Shown in pieces: positions 43,718 to 51,256 of a stretch of 64,000 nucleotides of DNA. Source of the DNA: Methanospirillum hungatei. Its GTDB lineage: Archaea; Halobacteriota; Methanomicrobia; Methanomicrobiales; Methanospirillaceae. The number at the start of each line of letters is the position of its first letter. The stretch's first letter is position 1. The notes under the pieces are model-generated. The model had not been told where the DNA came from and made no database searches. It worked only from the letters and a program-made list of their open reading frames with translations. The translations under genes and the position numbers were made by a program. The stretch lies in NCBI RefSeq assembly GCF_019263745.1, contig NZ_CP077107.1, forward strand, positions 682,001 to 746,000, written 5' to 3'.

Positions 43718-44644
43718 TCAGGCATCAGGACTGTTCTTTTCAGAATCACGAACAGATTTCAGGTAAAACAAGCCTACAACGCCAAAAGTAATCACCGGTG
43801 AGACAAACTCGGGAATGTGAAAACCAAAACTGTCTATAAGCATAATGATACCTAGACAGAGAATGGAATACATTGCTCCATTTTTCAAAAACCGGTATTT
43901 TTTTATCCTATCGATATTGCCAACGGTAATCTGTCTGACTGCAATTGCACCGAGCGCATTTCCTACCAGAATCAATGGGACAGACATGGTAAAGGCGAAT
44001 GCCCCAAGCACTCCATCAATGGAGAAGGTAGCATCGATAACTTCAAGATAGAGGATCTTGCTGATATCAGAGAGATCCCCTCCCATGAGTTTTTGTTCCT
44101 GCAACTCTGCATTCTGACGGAAACCATGAACGATAAAAAACGCCGTTGATCCAACAACAGCACCAAAAGCCATCATTGGATTTCTCTCAATTGCAAACCA
44201 GACAATAGCCATCAACAGGATTGATACCACTGCGTAAAACCATACTCCTTTAGAAAAAAAGTACCGTTCTCCACGCAGGCCGAAGTTTTTCTCCTCGAGA
44301 AAAAGCCAGTGAAAGAAGAGAAATATGAGAAATGTTCCTCCTCCAATCAGCAGGATAGGGGATGATGTCTCAATTGCTTCTTTGACATCCGGATTATCAC
44401 TAAACATCGCGGTAAAGGCTTCCCAGGGTGTGAGATCCGGAGTGGAAAGCCAGACCAGTAAAAGAGGTAATAGTCCCCGCACAAGAAAGACTGCAAATAA
44501 AATCCCCCAGAGAAGAAACCATCTTCGGTATTTTGGGTGCATTGTTCCGAGGACTTCTGCATTAATTATTGCATTATCAATACTGCAGATTATCTCGAAC
44601 ATACAAAGACCCATGATGGTCAGGATGATCGTGAAGAGTTCCAC
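43718..44644 (-). CDS. DUF475 / TerC-like integral membrane protein
   Basis: The 308-residue protein has about eight hydrophobic helices. 'MCSIDNAI'-like sequence 'ICSIDNAIINAEVLGTMHPKYRR' in helix 1-2 and 'DATFSIDGVLGAFAFT' in the second half are the paired acidic motifs of the DUF475 branch of the TerC superfamily. TerC-type proteins have been linked to metal (Mn) efflux at the membrane, so a divalent-cation transport role is plausible but not proved. It stands alone downstream of gyrB's promoter, convergent to nothing, and divergent from the lipoprotein gene. Confidence 0.8.
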   Translation of the reverse strand: MELFTIILTIMGLCMFEIICSIDNAIINAEVLGTMHPKYRRWFLLWGILFAVFLVRGLLPLLLVWLSTPDLTPWEAFTAMFSDNPDVKEAIETSSPILLIGGGTFLIFLFFHWLFLEEKNFGLRGERYFFSKGVWFYAVVSILLMAIVWFAIERNPMMAFGAVVGSTAFFIVHGFRQNAELQEQKLMGGDLSDISKILYLEVIDATFSIDGVLGAFAFTMSVPLILVGNALGAIAVRQITVGNIDRIKKYRFLKNGAMYSILCLGIIMLIDSFGFHIPEFVSPVITFGVVGLFYLKSVRDSEKNSPDA

Positions 44645-44814
44645 ATTTCAAGGTTTGATGCGAAAAGGATATCAATCCCATGTATCATCTACCAAAATAG
44701 GGTCATTTTTCATCTCATTCTATGAGAGATGAAGGGACATGAGGGGGAATGATGCAGGATAAACTCTCCCAGATCCAGATCACTTTTTTATACTCAGTTC
44801 TCCTATCCGATGTT

Positions 44815-45498
44815 ATGAAGGATCAGGGATTGCTAATTGCAATATTCCTCATGATAATCTGTATTCTTTCATCCGGATGTATAAACCAGGATCTTGGATC
44901 GCTCTCAGATAACGGGCCGATACAACCTGTACCCACAACATCTTCACCTGTAACAGAAAAACCAGTCATGACGAAAAACCTGGGTGAACCTGTTCAAGAA
45001 CGTGTTATGACACCTGATACACCTGGTTCAATGCAATTAAAAGCATTCATCGAAAAAACATTCCCTGAACTGACAAAGGCCTATATGGATATCAGGGCAT
45101 CAGATCGTGCTCTGGATGCAGCAGGAATACAAAATAAGGCTCTGGCTCTTGAAACGCTAGTCCAGGAGCTAACCAACGAATATCATCTTGACCGCTCACT
45201 CCCTGAGAAAAATGTTTTCCCAGGACTCACTTCAAAAGAAGAAGTAATTTTTAATAAATATCTCGGATTTATCCGTTCTCAGGGATCATATGCTTCAAGT
45301 CTAAAACAGGCCGTGTATTGGAAAAATGCCGGATCAGATCCAGCATCACTGGGAAATTATCGAAGAAACCAGGATCTTACAGATCAGTATGGGAAAAAGG
45401 TAATAACCGACCTAAAAACCCTTGATGGATATTGTACCGAATGGGGATTTCCATATCTGGACAAAAAATATGTTCGTGAATATTCCTTTACGTCCTAA
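44815..45498 (+). CDS. Predicted lipoprotein of unknown function
   Basis: The protein (227 residues) starts with a hydrophobic signal 'GLLIAIFLMIICILSSGC', ending in the lipobox 'LSSGC', then a Pro/Thr-rich linker ('PIQPVPTTSSPVTEKPVM') and a helical domain. It should be lipid-anchored outside the cell membrane. The open frame begins at 44749, but a TATA-like 'TTTTTATAC' at about 44785-44792 lies ~25 bases before ATG 44815, and the lipoprotein signal starts there. I do not recognise the C-terminal domain. Confidence 0.65.
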   Translation: MKDQGLLIAIFLMIICILSSGCINQDLGSLSDNGPIQPVPTTSSPVTEKPVMTKNLGEPVQERVMTPDTPGSMQLKAFIEKTFPELTKAYMDIRASDRALDAAGIQNKALALETLVQELTNEYHLDRSLPEKNVFPGLTSKEEVIFNKYLGFIRSQGSYASSLKQAVYWKNAGSDPASLGNYRRNQDLTDQYGKKVITDLKTLDGYCTEWGFPYLDKKYVREYSFTS

Positions 45499-45510
45499 TC
45501 AATAACCCTT

Positions 45511-45909
45511 TTATCCGAAAATTGTCAGTGTTCCTGTATTTCCATCTACTTCTGCTTCCTTTCCTGTCGGAAGATCAATCAGAGGAGTTCCTATCCGATC
45601 TATCATGGGGATCTTTCCCATAATTGCCCCGACTGCAATTATCGTCTCTGCTTCCTTGTTAATAATCGCAGCAGGAGCATGACCATTGCGCGAGAGAGCA
45701 TAGAGGATGTAGCTCCCCACTGTTGAACCTTTCCCATACTCAAACGCCAGAACAGAACCGGTTATGTCAGTTCCTTTTAGAGGATGGCCTGGTTCGATTA
45801 CTATTCCGGTTTCCGGATCTACGCCGGATAGAAATGAGATTGGATCAGGACCTATGAGCAATGGCCCTTTTCCAATACCACGCGATATACCGCGTCCATG
45901 GATTATCAT
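45511..45909 (-). CDS. Aconitase X swivel-domain protein (DUF126)
   Basis: The ~132-residue protein is the small swivel subunit of aconitase X. In archaea the two-subunit form is mevalonate 5-phosphate dehydratase, a step of the archaeal mevalonate pathway to isoprenoid lipids. Family features are 'IHGRGISRGIGKGPLLI', 'GHPLKGTDITGSVLAFEYGKGSTVGSYILYAL' and 'GAIMGKIPMIDRIG'. The large Fe-S subunit is not adjacent. ATG 45909 is preferred to GTG 45915. It converges on the lipoprotein gene and is divergent from the PAN gene. Confidence 0.85.
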   Translation of the reverse strand: MIIHGRGISRGIGKGPLLIGPDPISFLSGVDPETGIVIEPGHPLKGTDITGSVLAFEYGKGSTVGSYILYALSRNGHAPAAIINKEAETIIAVGAIMGKIPMIDRIGTPLIDLPTGKEAEVDGNTGTLTIFG

Positions 45910-45951
45910 GCACACTCACGTATAAGTAGGACCACTTGATAATTATGTACT

Positions 45952-47115
45952 ATGGAACAGCCTCTTGCACGTATCTCCTGTGAAAATGAGATTCATTATC
46001 AGATCCGGATCCAGGAGCTGGAGGCCCAGAATCTTGAGTTGTCTATCCGTTCAGAGGAATTAATCAAGGAAAATTCCGTTCTGAAACGTGAAAATTCACA
46101 GCTCAAACGAATGCCCCTCTTTGTAGCACTGGTTGTGGATGTTTTTGAAAATGGTGAGATCTATCTGCGTCAGATGGGTAATAATCAGGAATATGTTACC
46201 CTTGTTGCAGATGAGCTGCGCCCCTACATCTATCCGGGATGTAAAGTTGCCGTGAATAATGCTTTGTCAGTTGTCAAAGTTCTTGAAGAGACGTATGACT
46301 CACGAGTCAGAGTGATGGAGCTTGATGAGTCACCTGATGTCACCTTTGAGTATGTTGGTGGGCTCTTACGTGAGATTGAGGAGATCAGGGAAGCAGTAGA
46401 ATACCCCCTGACCATGCCTGAGGTCTTTGAGCGGATAGGAGTTGAGCCACCGAAAGGAATTCTTCTGTACGGACCTCCGGGAACAGGAAAAACACTTCTG
46501 GCAAAAGCGGTAGCTCATAATGCAAAAGCAACGTTTATCCGTATGAGCGGGAGTGAACTGGTTCATAAATATATTGGAGAAGGAGCCCAGATGGTCCGTG
46601 AACTCTTCTCACTAGCACGTGACCGGGCACCATCTATTGTATTTATTGACGAAATTGACGCTATAGGGACTACCAGAACCAATGACGGAACCAGTGGTAG
46701 TGCTGAAGTTCAAAGAACGCTTATGCAGTTATTAGCCGAGATGGATGGATTTGACAACCGAGGAGATGTCAGAATCATGGCAGCAACCAACCGGGTTGAT
46801 ATGCTGGATGCAGCACTTCTCCGTCCTGGACGATTTGACCGGATTATTGAGATCCCGGTTCCCGACATCATTGCACGGGAAGAAATCATCAAAATCCACG
46901 CCAGGAAAATGACACTTTCTCCGGACATAAATCTGGCAGAGATATCACTCTTAACCGAGGGCCTTACCGGAGCACAAATCCAGGCAGTATGCCGGGAAGC
47001 AGGTATGTTTGCGGTACGAAAAAGTGCTTTTGAAGTGACAAATCAGGATTTGCTTGATGCCATCAGTAAAGTTAGTGGCGAAGAGCATGATATTGAAGAG
47101 CGGATGTTCCGCTAA
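45952..47115 (+). CDS. pan: Proteasome-activating nucleotidase (PAN), copy 1
   Basis: PAN is the AAA+ ring that unfolds proteins for the archaeal 20S proteasome. The 387-residue protein has an N-terminal coiled coil (about 5-45, 'EIHYQIRIQELEAQNLELS'), an OB domain, Walker A 'GPPGTGKT' (174-181), Walker B D233-E234 in 'FIDEIDAIG', and the second region of homology '[15 protein letters not shown]'. It ends 'ERMFR'; the penultimate aromatic fits a variant of the HbYX gate-opening motif. A TATA-like 'GTATAAGTAG' near 45918 lies about 28 bases before the start, consistent with a leaderless mRNA. A second PAN is encoded 480 bases further on, on the other strand. Confidence 0.93.
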   Translation: MEQPLARISCENEIHYQIRIQELEAQNLELSIRSEELIKENSVLKRENSQLKRMPLFVALVVDVFENGEIYLRQMGNNQEYVTLVADELRPYIYPGCKVAVNNALSVVKVLEETYDSRVRVMELDESPDVTFEYVGGLLREIEEIREAVEYPLTMPEVFERIGVEPPKGILLYGPPGTGKTLLAKAVAHNAKATFIRMSGSELVHKYIGEGAQMVRELFSLARDRAPSIVFIDEIDAIGTTRTNDGTSGSAEVQRTLMQLLAEMDGFDNRGDVRIMAATNRVDMLDAALLRPGRFDRIIEIPVPDIIAREEIIKIHARKMTLSPDINLAEISLLTEGLTGAQIQAVCREAGMFAVRKSAFEVTNQDLLDAISKVSGEEHDIEERMFR

Positions 47116-47123
47116 CCTTTTTT

Positions 47124-47585
47124 ATGAATCTGCTGATATTCAGCAGACCAGGAATTCGGATCTACCAGGAGTTGCGAAGATCCGAGACAGCCTGGCATGC
47201 ACTCAGGTTTTATAATCCGCTCGAAATACCGGTAGGTATATTCATTCAGGTAAGTTCACTATCAGCAGCACTTTCCCTTGCATCTGATTTAAAATATTTT
47301 ATCAGGAAATATGGAGCAGAACACTTATTTGAGATATCAAAAGAACTATATTGCACTGCTGCATTTGCGACAGGACGATATACCACCCGTGAAAAACTTC
47401 CTGATCCCTGGCCATGGAAATTGTGGTACTGGGTTGTTGGAGATGGAACAATTCTAAAAACCCAAACCCCTCCAGGGAGTATCTCTCAGGTGAAAACGAC
47501 GCAGGGAGGATACCTTTTTGAAGTAATTTGCACCGAAGAGGAATTTTCGGTTCACCAATTTGTCCATCCTAACAAAGAACAGTAA
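47124..47585 (+). CDS. Hypothetical protein between two PAN genes
   Basis: I do not recognise this 153-residue soluble protein. It is rich in aromatic residues ('DPWPWKLWYWVVGDGTILKTQ') and seems to be an alpha/beta domain without metal-binding or catalytic signatures. It starts eight bases after the first PAN stop, so it is very likely co-transcribed with it, and it converges on the second PAN with 12 bases between stops. A role linked to proteasome function is suggested by position only. Confidence 0.6.
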   Translation: MNLLIFSRPGIRIYQELRRSETAWHALRFYNPLEIPVGIFIQVSSLSAALSLASDLKYFIRKYGAEHLFEISKELYCTAAFATGRYTTREKLPDPWPWKLWYWVVGDGTILKTQTPPGSISQVKTTQGGYLFEVICTEEEFSVHQFVHPNKEQ

Positions 47586-47597
47586 AAAAAGAAAAGA

Positions 47598-48836
47598 TCA
47601 GGCAAACATAACACCGGCAGTAGTAAGCCGGTGATCTTTCTCTAAGTCATACCTGAATTTATTCAGAGCAGTCAGGAAATCCTCGTGAGAAACCTGGGGA
47701 TGCTCTTTTCGGATTGCAAACATCCCGGCCTCCATGCAGATTGCATTCAGTTCTGCTCCATTCCTTCCTTCGGTGAGCTGGGCAATCTCCATAAGGTCCA
47801 CATCATCTGCAAGATTCATGCACCTGGTATGGACTTTCAGGATAGAATGTCTGCCCCCGGTATCAGGAAGAGGAATCTCAATAATCCGGTCAAATCGTCC
47901 CGGCCGCAGGAGTGCTGCATCAAGAATATCGATCCGGTTTGTTGCGCCGATTATTTTCACATCCCCACGAGGCTCAAAACCATCCATTGCCGCGAGAAGC
48001 TGCATGAGAGTCCGCTGAACCTCACGATCTCCTGAAGTCATAGCTTCTGTGCGTGATGCTCCGATTGCATCTATCTCGTCAATAAATACTATGGATGGAG
48101 CCTTTTCTTTTGCCAGGTCAAATAGTTCTCTGACAAGACGTGCTCCTTCTCCAATATATTTCTGGACAAGTTCAGAACCGACGGTATGCAGGAAGATTGC
48201 ATGTGTTTCATGCGCTACTGCCTTCGCGAGAAGGGTTTTTCCCGTTCCCGGAGGCCCATAGAGCAGGACACCTTTTGGCGGGTTGATCCCGATCTTCTCA
48301 AAGAGATCCGGTCTGGTCATCGGCAGTTCTACCGATTCACGAATCTCCATGATCTGTTTTTCAAGACCACCAATATCTTCATACGTCTCGGTTGGAGCAT
48401 CGACAAGTTCCATGCCATATACCTGTGAATCATAGGTGCCTGGAAGAACTTCGACAATCGCAAGGGACTGCTGATTCAGCGTGCACCTGACACCTGCTTT
48501 TATGGTATCCGGGTTTACTGCCTGGGAAACCCTGACAAGAAACCTGGGCCCCGCACTAGAGCGTACTACGACGCGTCCGGAATCGATGATATCAGTCACG
48601 GTGCCGACAATAAGCGGGGGGGTTTTCAGGTGTTCAATCTCGCTTTTGAGCTTGCGAACCTCCCGCTCATATCGAATCTTCTGGGTCTCGACATACCGCT
48701 TATCAGACTCCAGTTGCCGGATCTGCTCCTTCAATTCCTGGTTTTGCGATTCCATTCCTGCAACCCGGTCTACAAGGTACCGGTATAACTCCTCTGGAGT
48801 CTTCATGTCATCCGGGTGACGGGCTGCTTCTGCCAT
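47598..48836 (-). CDS. pan: Proteasome-activating nucleotidase (PAN), copy 2
   Basis: The 412-residue paralogue has a longer coiled coil (about 20-72, '[23 protein letters not shown]' region), an OB domain ('[19 protein letters not shown]'), Walker A 'GPPGTGKT', Walker B 'FIDEIDAIG' and '[15 protein letters not shown]'. It ends 'GVMFA', again with a penultimate aromatic preceded by a hydrophobic residue, so it may open the proteasome gate. It shares a short, 49-base divergent control region with the aMBF1 gene, containing a TATATA at 48850-48855. The different N- and C-termini suggest it is not a simple recent duplicate of copy 1. Confidence 0.93.
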   Translation of the reverse strand: MAEAARHPDDMKTPEELYRYLVDRVAGMESQNQELKEQIRQLESDKRYVETQKIRYEREVRKLKSEIEHLKTPPLIVGTVTDIIDSGRVVVRSSAGPRFLVRVSQAVNPDTIKAGVRCTLNQQSLAIVEVLPGTYDSQVYGMELVDAPTETYEDIGGLEKQIMEIRESVELPMTRPDLFEKIGINPPKGVLLYGPPGTGKTLLAKAVAHETHAIFLHTVGSELVQKYIGEGARLVRELFDLAKEKAPSIVFIDEIDAIGASRTEAMTSGDREVQRTLMQLLAAMDGFEPRGDVKIIGATNRIDILDAALLRPGRFDRIIEIPLPDTGGRHSILKVHTRCMNLADDVDLMEIAQLTEGRNGAELNAICMEAGMFAIRKEHPQVSHEDFLTALNKFRYDLEKDHRLTTAGVMFA

Positions 48837-48885
48837 CTGATCAATCAGGTATATAGGGGTAAGTGACTATATGATGTTTGCGAAA

Positions 48886-49386
48886 ATGCAGTGTGAAATG
48901 TGCGGCGCAGAAGCCAAAGGCCCTCTGAAAAGGATCAAGATCGAAGGGGCCGAGCTCTCGGTGTGTAATGCCTGTGCAAAATATGGTACTGAAGTACAGG
49001 GAGCTCCCCGAACATCTGCAGCACAGTCTGTGAGACCATCCGGGTATGCAGGTGCCAGCAAACCTCCTGCTCAACGGTCCAGAGATCTGTTTGACCGGAT
49101 GGGTGGTGATCTTGTTGAAGATTACCCTGACCGGATACGGGATGCACGGATGAAGCTGGGGATGACCCAGAAAGATCTTGCCCTTGCAATGATGGAGCGA
49201 GAACTCCTGGTAAAGAAAATTGAAAAAGGCGAACTGATTCCTGAAGATGAAGTTCGAAAGAAATTAGAGAAAACACTCAATATCAGTCTTCTCGATGAGG
49301 GTTCATCAGAACCAACCGATCTTCACCATGCACGGATGACCACCACAATGGGGGATGTCATCCAGATTAAGAAGGCGAAGAAGTAA
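48886..49386 (+). CDS. Archaeal multiprotein bridging factor 1
   Basis: aMBF1 links to the transcription and translation machinery in archaea. The protein (~166 residues) has an N-terminal zinc ribbon with 'MQCEMCG' and 'CNACAKYG', a flexible Pro/Ser linker, and a Cro-type helix-turn-helix ('RIRDARMKLGMTQKDLALAMMERELLVKKIEKGELIPEDEVRKKLEKTL'), ending in a basic tail 'QIKKAKK'. The frame opens at 48871, but TATATA at 48850-48855 would place the transcription start near 48877, and family members begin at the 'MxCExCG' Met, so 48886 is preferred. It is divergent from PAN copy 2. Confidence 0.88.
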   Translation: MQCEMCGAEAKGPLKRIKIEGAELSVCNACAKYGTEVQGAPRTSAAQSVRPSGYAGASKPPAQRSRDLFDRMGGDLVEDYPDRIRDARMKLGMTQKDLALAMMERELLVKKIEKGELIPEDEVRKKLEKTLNISLLDEGSSEPTDLHHARMTTTMGDVIQIKKAKK

Positions 49387-49402
49387 TTTCTCTATTTTTC
49401 TA
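49387..49402 (+). terminator. T-rich terminator after aMBF1
   Basis: The 16 bases after the aMBF1 stop are a T-rich run (TTTCTCTATTTTTCTA) without a stem-loop, the form archaeal terminators usually take. It would isolate the downstream leader region from read-through. This is a base-composition argument only. Confidence 0.35.
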
Positions 49403-49444
49403 TGCGTGATCCTGAATCATGCCAGTGTCTTCCATACCATGCCA

Positions 49445-49459
49445 TGCCATATCATGGCA
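49445..49459. promoter_or_regulatory. Palindrome upstream of the aromatic-operon promoter
   Basis: TGCCAT-ATC-ATGGCA is a six-base inverted repeat, preceded by further CCATGCCAT-like units. It lies 13 bases before the TATA box at 49473, the zone where archaeal activators or BRE-blocking repressors bind. No T-run follows it, so it is less likely to be a terminator. It is a candidate operator only. Confidence 0.35.
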
Positions 49460-49472
49460 CGACGACGATACA

Positions 49473-49480
49473 TTTATATT
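49473..49480 (+). promoter_or_regulatory. TATA box (P1) of the aromatic operon leader
   Basis: TTTATATT is close to the archaeal TATA consensus and is preceded by purine-rich bases that could serve as BRE. Its centre lies about 25 bases before the ATG at 49502, so transcription should begin at or next to that ATG, giving a leaderless leader peptide. A second TATA-like TTTTATAC lies at 49600-49607 and would instead give a short leader starting near 49630. Confidence 0.5.
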
Positions 49481-49501
49481 CAGTCCGATTGACCCCTGAT
49501 C

Positions 49502-49645
49502 ATGACACACTGTGCGGAGGGCGTGAAGACTGTAATACACAGTAACTCAGCCATAGCCAGTCCGTCACTCATTTTGAACACGAATTCATTTGATTATCGC
49601 TTTTATACGTTCTTTTTTCGTTTTTATTCATTTTTCTGGTACTGA
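49502..49645 (+). CDS. Putative aromatic-rich leader peptide of the aro operon
   Basis: A 47-codon frame starts at the first ATG after promoter P1 and ends with TGA at 49643-49645. Residues 30-47 read FDYRFYTFFFRFYSFFWY: 13 of 18 are Phe, Tyr or Trp, the end products of the operon that begins 34 bases downstream. Codons are TTT/TTC, TAT/TAC and TGG. The stop codon lies inside an inverted repeat. This is the arrangement of an amino-acid attenuator, with the ribosome stalling near the peptide end when charged tRNAs are scarce. Against it: the region is T-rich, which yields Phe by chance; translation is unproved; and a second TATA-like element lies within it. Confidence 0.45.
   Translation: MTHCAEGVKTVIHSNSAIASPSLILNTNSFDYRFYTFFFRFYSFFWY
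49600..49607 (+). promoter_or_regulatory. Alternative TATA-like element (P2)
   Basis: CTTTTATAC-type sequence (TTTTATAC at 49600-49607) could act as an internal promoter starting transcription around 49630, just before the inverted repeat. If this is the only active promoter, the leader peptide would not be made. It is therefore the main competing reading of this region. Confidence 0.35.
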
Positions 49646-49660
49646 GTGATCACTCGTACC
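49638..49660 (+). promoter_or_regulatory. Inverted repeat overlapping leader stop, with alternative pairing to the SD
   Basis: GGTAC and GAGTGA on the left pair with TCACTC and GTACC on the right, with one unpaired T. As RNA it can fold as a hairpin with a GATC loop. The segment GATCACTC (49648-49655) is also exactly complementary to GAGTGATC at 49668-49675, which overlaps the Shine-Dalgarno (GGAG, 49667-49670) of the ADTH synthase gene. The two pairings exclude each other. As DNA, the duplicated GAGTGATC could instead be a repressor site. Confidence 0.5.
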
Positions 49661-49679
49661 GGAATTGGAGTGATCTATT

Positions 49680-50480
49680 ATGAGAGGGAAAGATATCAGA
49701 CTTGAAAGAATCATGAACCGCAACACAAGAAAGACAATCATAGTTCCGATGGACCATGGTGTAACCCTTGGACCAATACAAGGACTTGTTGATCTTCCTG
49801 ATGCGGTAAACTCGGTTGCGGAAGGTGGAGCAAATGCAGTACTTGGTCATGTAGGATTAGCTTTACATGGTCACCGGCAGCGTGGTCATGATGTCGGACT
49901 AATTTTGCATCTGTCAGCATCAACAGCAATAGGACCAGATCCAAATGAAAAAGTTCTCGTCAATTCTGTAACGAATGCTCTGAAAATGGGAGCAGATGCA
50001 GTTTCTATGCATGTAAATATCGGAGCGGATTCAGAAGCCAAGATGCTCACTGACCTTGGGAAAGTTGCAATTGAATGTATGGAATGGGGAGTTCCGCTCC
50101 TGGCAATGATGTACCCCCGTGGTCGGAATATCAAGGATGAACATGCTGTCGAACACGTCTGTCTGGCTGCGAGGGTTGCAGCAGAACTTGGAGCAGATCT
50201 AGTCAAAACAAACTACACCGGAGATCCTGATTCATTCCGGGAAGTCACCAGGGGATGTCCGGTCCCGGTTGTCGTAGCAGGTGGATCAAAAACTGATGAT
50301 CTCACGACACTCGAACTTATCGAAGGATCAATGGAAGGTGGTGCTGCCGGACTCTCAATTGGACGAAATGCTTTCCAACATGCAAATCCGGCGGCTTTTG
50401 TACGGGCATGTGCAAAGATCGTACATGACGGGTTGAGTGCCTCTGAAGTGAATGAGATGCTGAAAGGTGGTATGATATGA
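49680..50480 (+). CDS. aroA': 2-amino-3,7-dideoxy-D-threo-hept-6-ulosonate (ADTH) synthase
   Basis: This class I aldolase-like enzyme (266 residues) condenses 6-deoxy-5-ketofructose 1-phosphate with aspartate semialdehyde, the first committed step of the methanogen route to dehydroquinate. It begins 'RGKDIRLERIMNRNTRKTIIVPMDHGVTLGP' and has the Schiff-base Lys in 'LVKTNYTGD', with 'VVAGGSKTDD' and 'GLSIGRNAFQH' binding phosphate. GGAG at 49667-49670 gives the ribosome site. It is the first enzyme gene of the operon and is preceded by the putative attenuator. Its stop overlaps the start of its paralogue by four bases. Confidence 0.88.
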   Translation: MRGKDIRLERIMNRNTRKTIIVPMDHGVTLGPIQGLVDLPDAVNSVAEGGANAVLGHVGLALHGHRQRGHDVGLILHLSASTAIGPDPNEKVLVNSVTNALKMGADAVSMHVNIGADSEAKMLTDLGKVAIECMEWGVPLLAMMYPRGRNIKDEHAVEHVCLAARVAAELGADLVKTNYTGDPDSFREVTRGCPVPVVVAGGSKTDDLTTLELIEGSMEGGAAGLSIGRNAFQHANPAAFVRACAKIVHDGLSASEVNEMLKGGMI

Positions 50481-51250
50481 TTGGAAAACAGATTCGACTG
50501 GAACGGATAATGGACCGGAACACAGGAAAAGCGGTCATAATCCCTATGGATCATGGAATGACACTCGGGCAGATTGATGGTCTTTTAAATATGACCGAAA
50601 CTGTTGCAGAGGTGTCTGATGGAGGAGCAAATGCAATTATCCTTCATAAAGGGCTTGTCCGTCCTGGACACCGCAGAAAAGGGAGGGATATCGGGCTCAT
50701 CATCCATCTTTCAGCCGGGACCAGTATGAACCCGGATCCAAATGACAAAGTCCTCATCTGTACTGTTGAAGAGGCAGTATCCCTGGGAGCAGATGCAGTC
50801 TCCATTCATATCAACCTAGGTGCACCTCAGGAGTCTAAGATGATGGAATCTGCCGGACAAGTGGTCCGGGATTGCAACCGGTGGGGGATTCCTCTTCTCG
50901 CAATGATATACCCCCGGGGAGAAGGGATTGATCCGACAGATCCGAGGCATGTCGGCCACGCGGTTCGTGTTGCAGAAGAACTGGGTGCTGATCTTGTCAA
51001 GACAAACTACACCGGAGACCCTCAGACATTTGCAAAGATAGTAAAGGCATCCTCCATACCGGTTCTGATCGCCGGTGGTGAGAAAGGAGAAGATATTGAC
51101 ACCTACAAAACAATCTACGATGCCGTTCACTTTGCAAAGTGTGCCGGTGTCTGCATGGGAAGAAATGCCTTCCAGCGAGATAATGTAGCAAAATTTGTAT
51201 CCAATGTTTCAAAGGTTGTTCTTGAAGGAACCAAACCGGAAAATGTCTGA
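50477..51250 (+). CDS. ADTH synthase/class I FBP aldolase paralogue (possibly DKFP synthase)
   Basis: The 257-residue protein is a diverged paralogue of the preceding gene, sharing the start 'GKQIRLERIMDRNTGKAVIIPMDHGMTLGQ', 'LVKTNYTGD' with the Schiff-base Lys, and the ending 'GVCMGRNAFQRDN'. In Methanocaldococcus two such paralogues exist: one makes 6-deoxy-5-ketofructose 1-phosphate (DKFP) and the other ADTH. Finding both in tandem suggests the same split here, with this copy as DKFP synthase or fructose-bisphosphate aldolase. Which copy does which cannot be settled from sequence by eye. Confidence 0.75.
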   Translation: MIGKQIRLERIMDRNTGKAVIIPMDHGMTLGQIDGLLNMTETVAEVSDGGANAIILHKGLVRPGHRRKGRDIGLIIHLSAGTSMNPDPNDKVLICTVEEAVSLGADAVSIHINLGAPQESKMMESAGQVVRDCNRWGIPLLAMIYPRGEGIDPTDPRHVGHAVRVAEELGADLVKTNYTGDPQTFAKIVKASSIPVLIAGGEKGEDIDTYKTIYDAVHFAKCAGVCMGRNAFQRDNVAKFVSNVSKVVLEGTKPENV

Positions 51251-51256
51251 GGAATT

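Noticed and set aside
49445-49459. TGCCAT/ATGGCA hairpin as an intrinsic terminator of aMBF1
   Set aside because: The T-rich run lies before it, right after the aMBF1 stop, and no U-tract follows. Its place before a TATA box fits an operator better.
49420-49460. Repeated CCATGCCAT units as a CRISPR-like or satellite repeat
   Set aside because: Only a few short, irregular copies over 40 bases, with no spacer structure.
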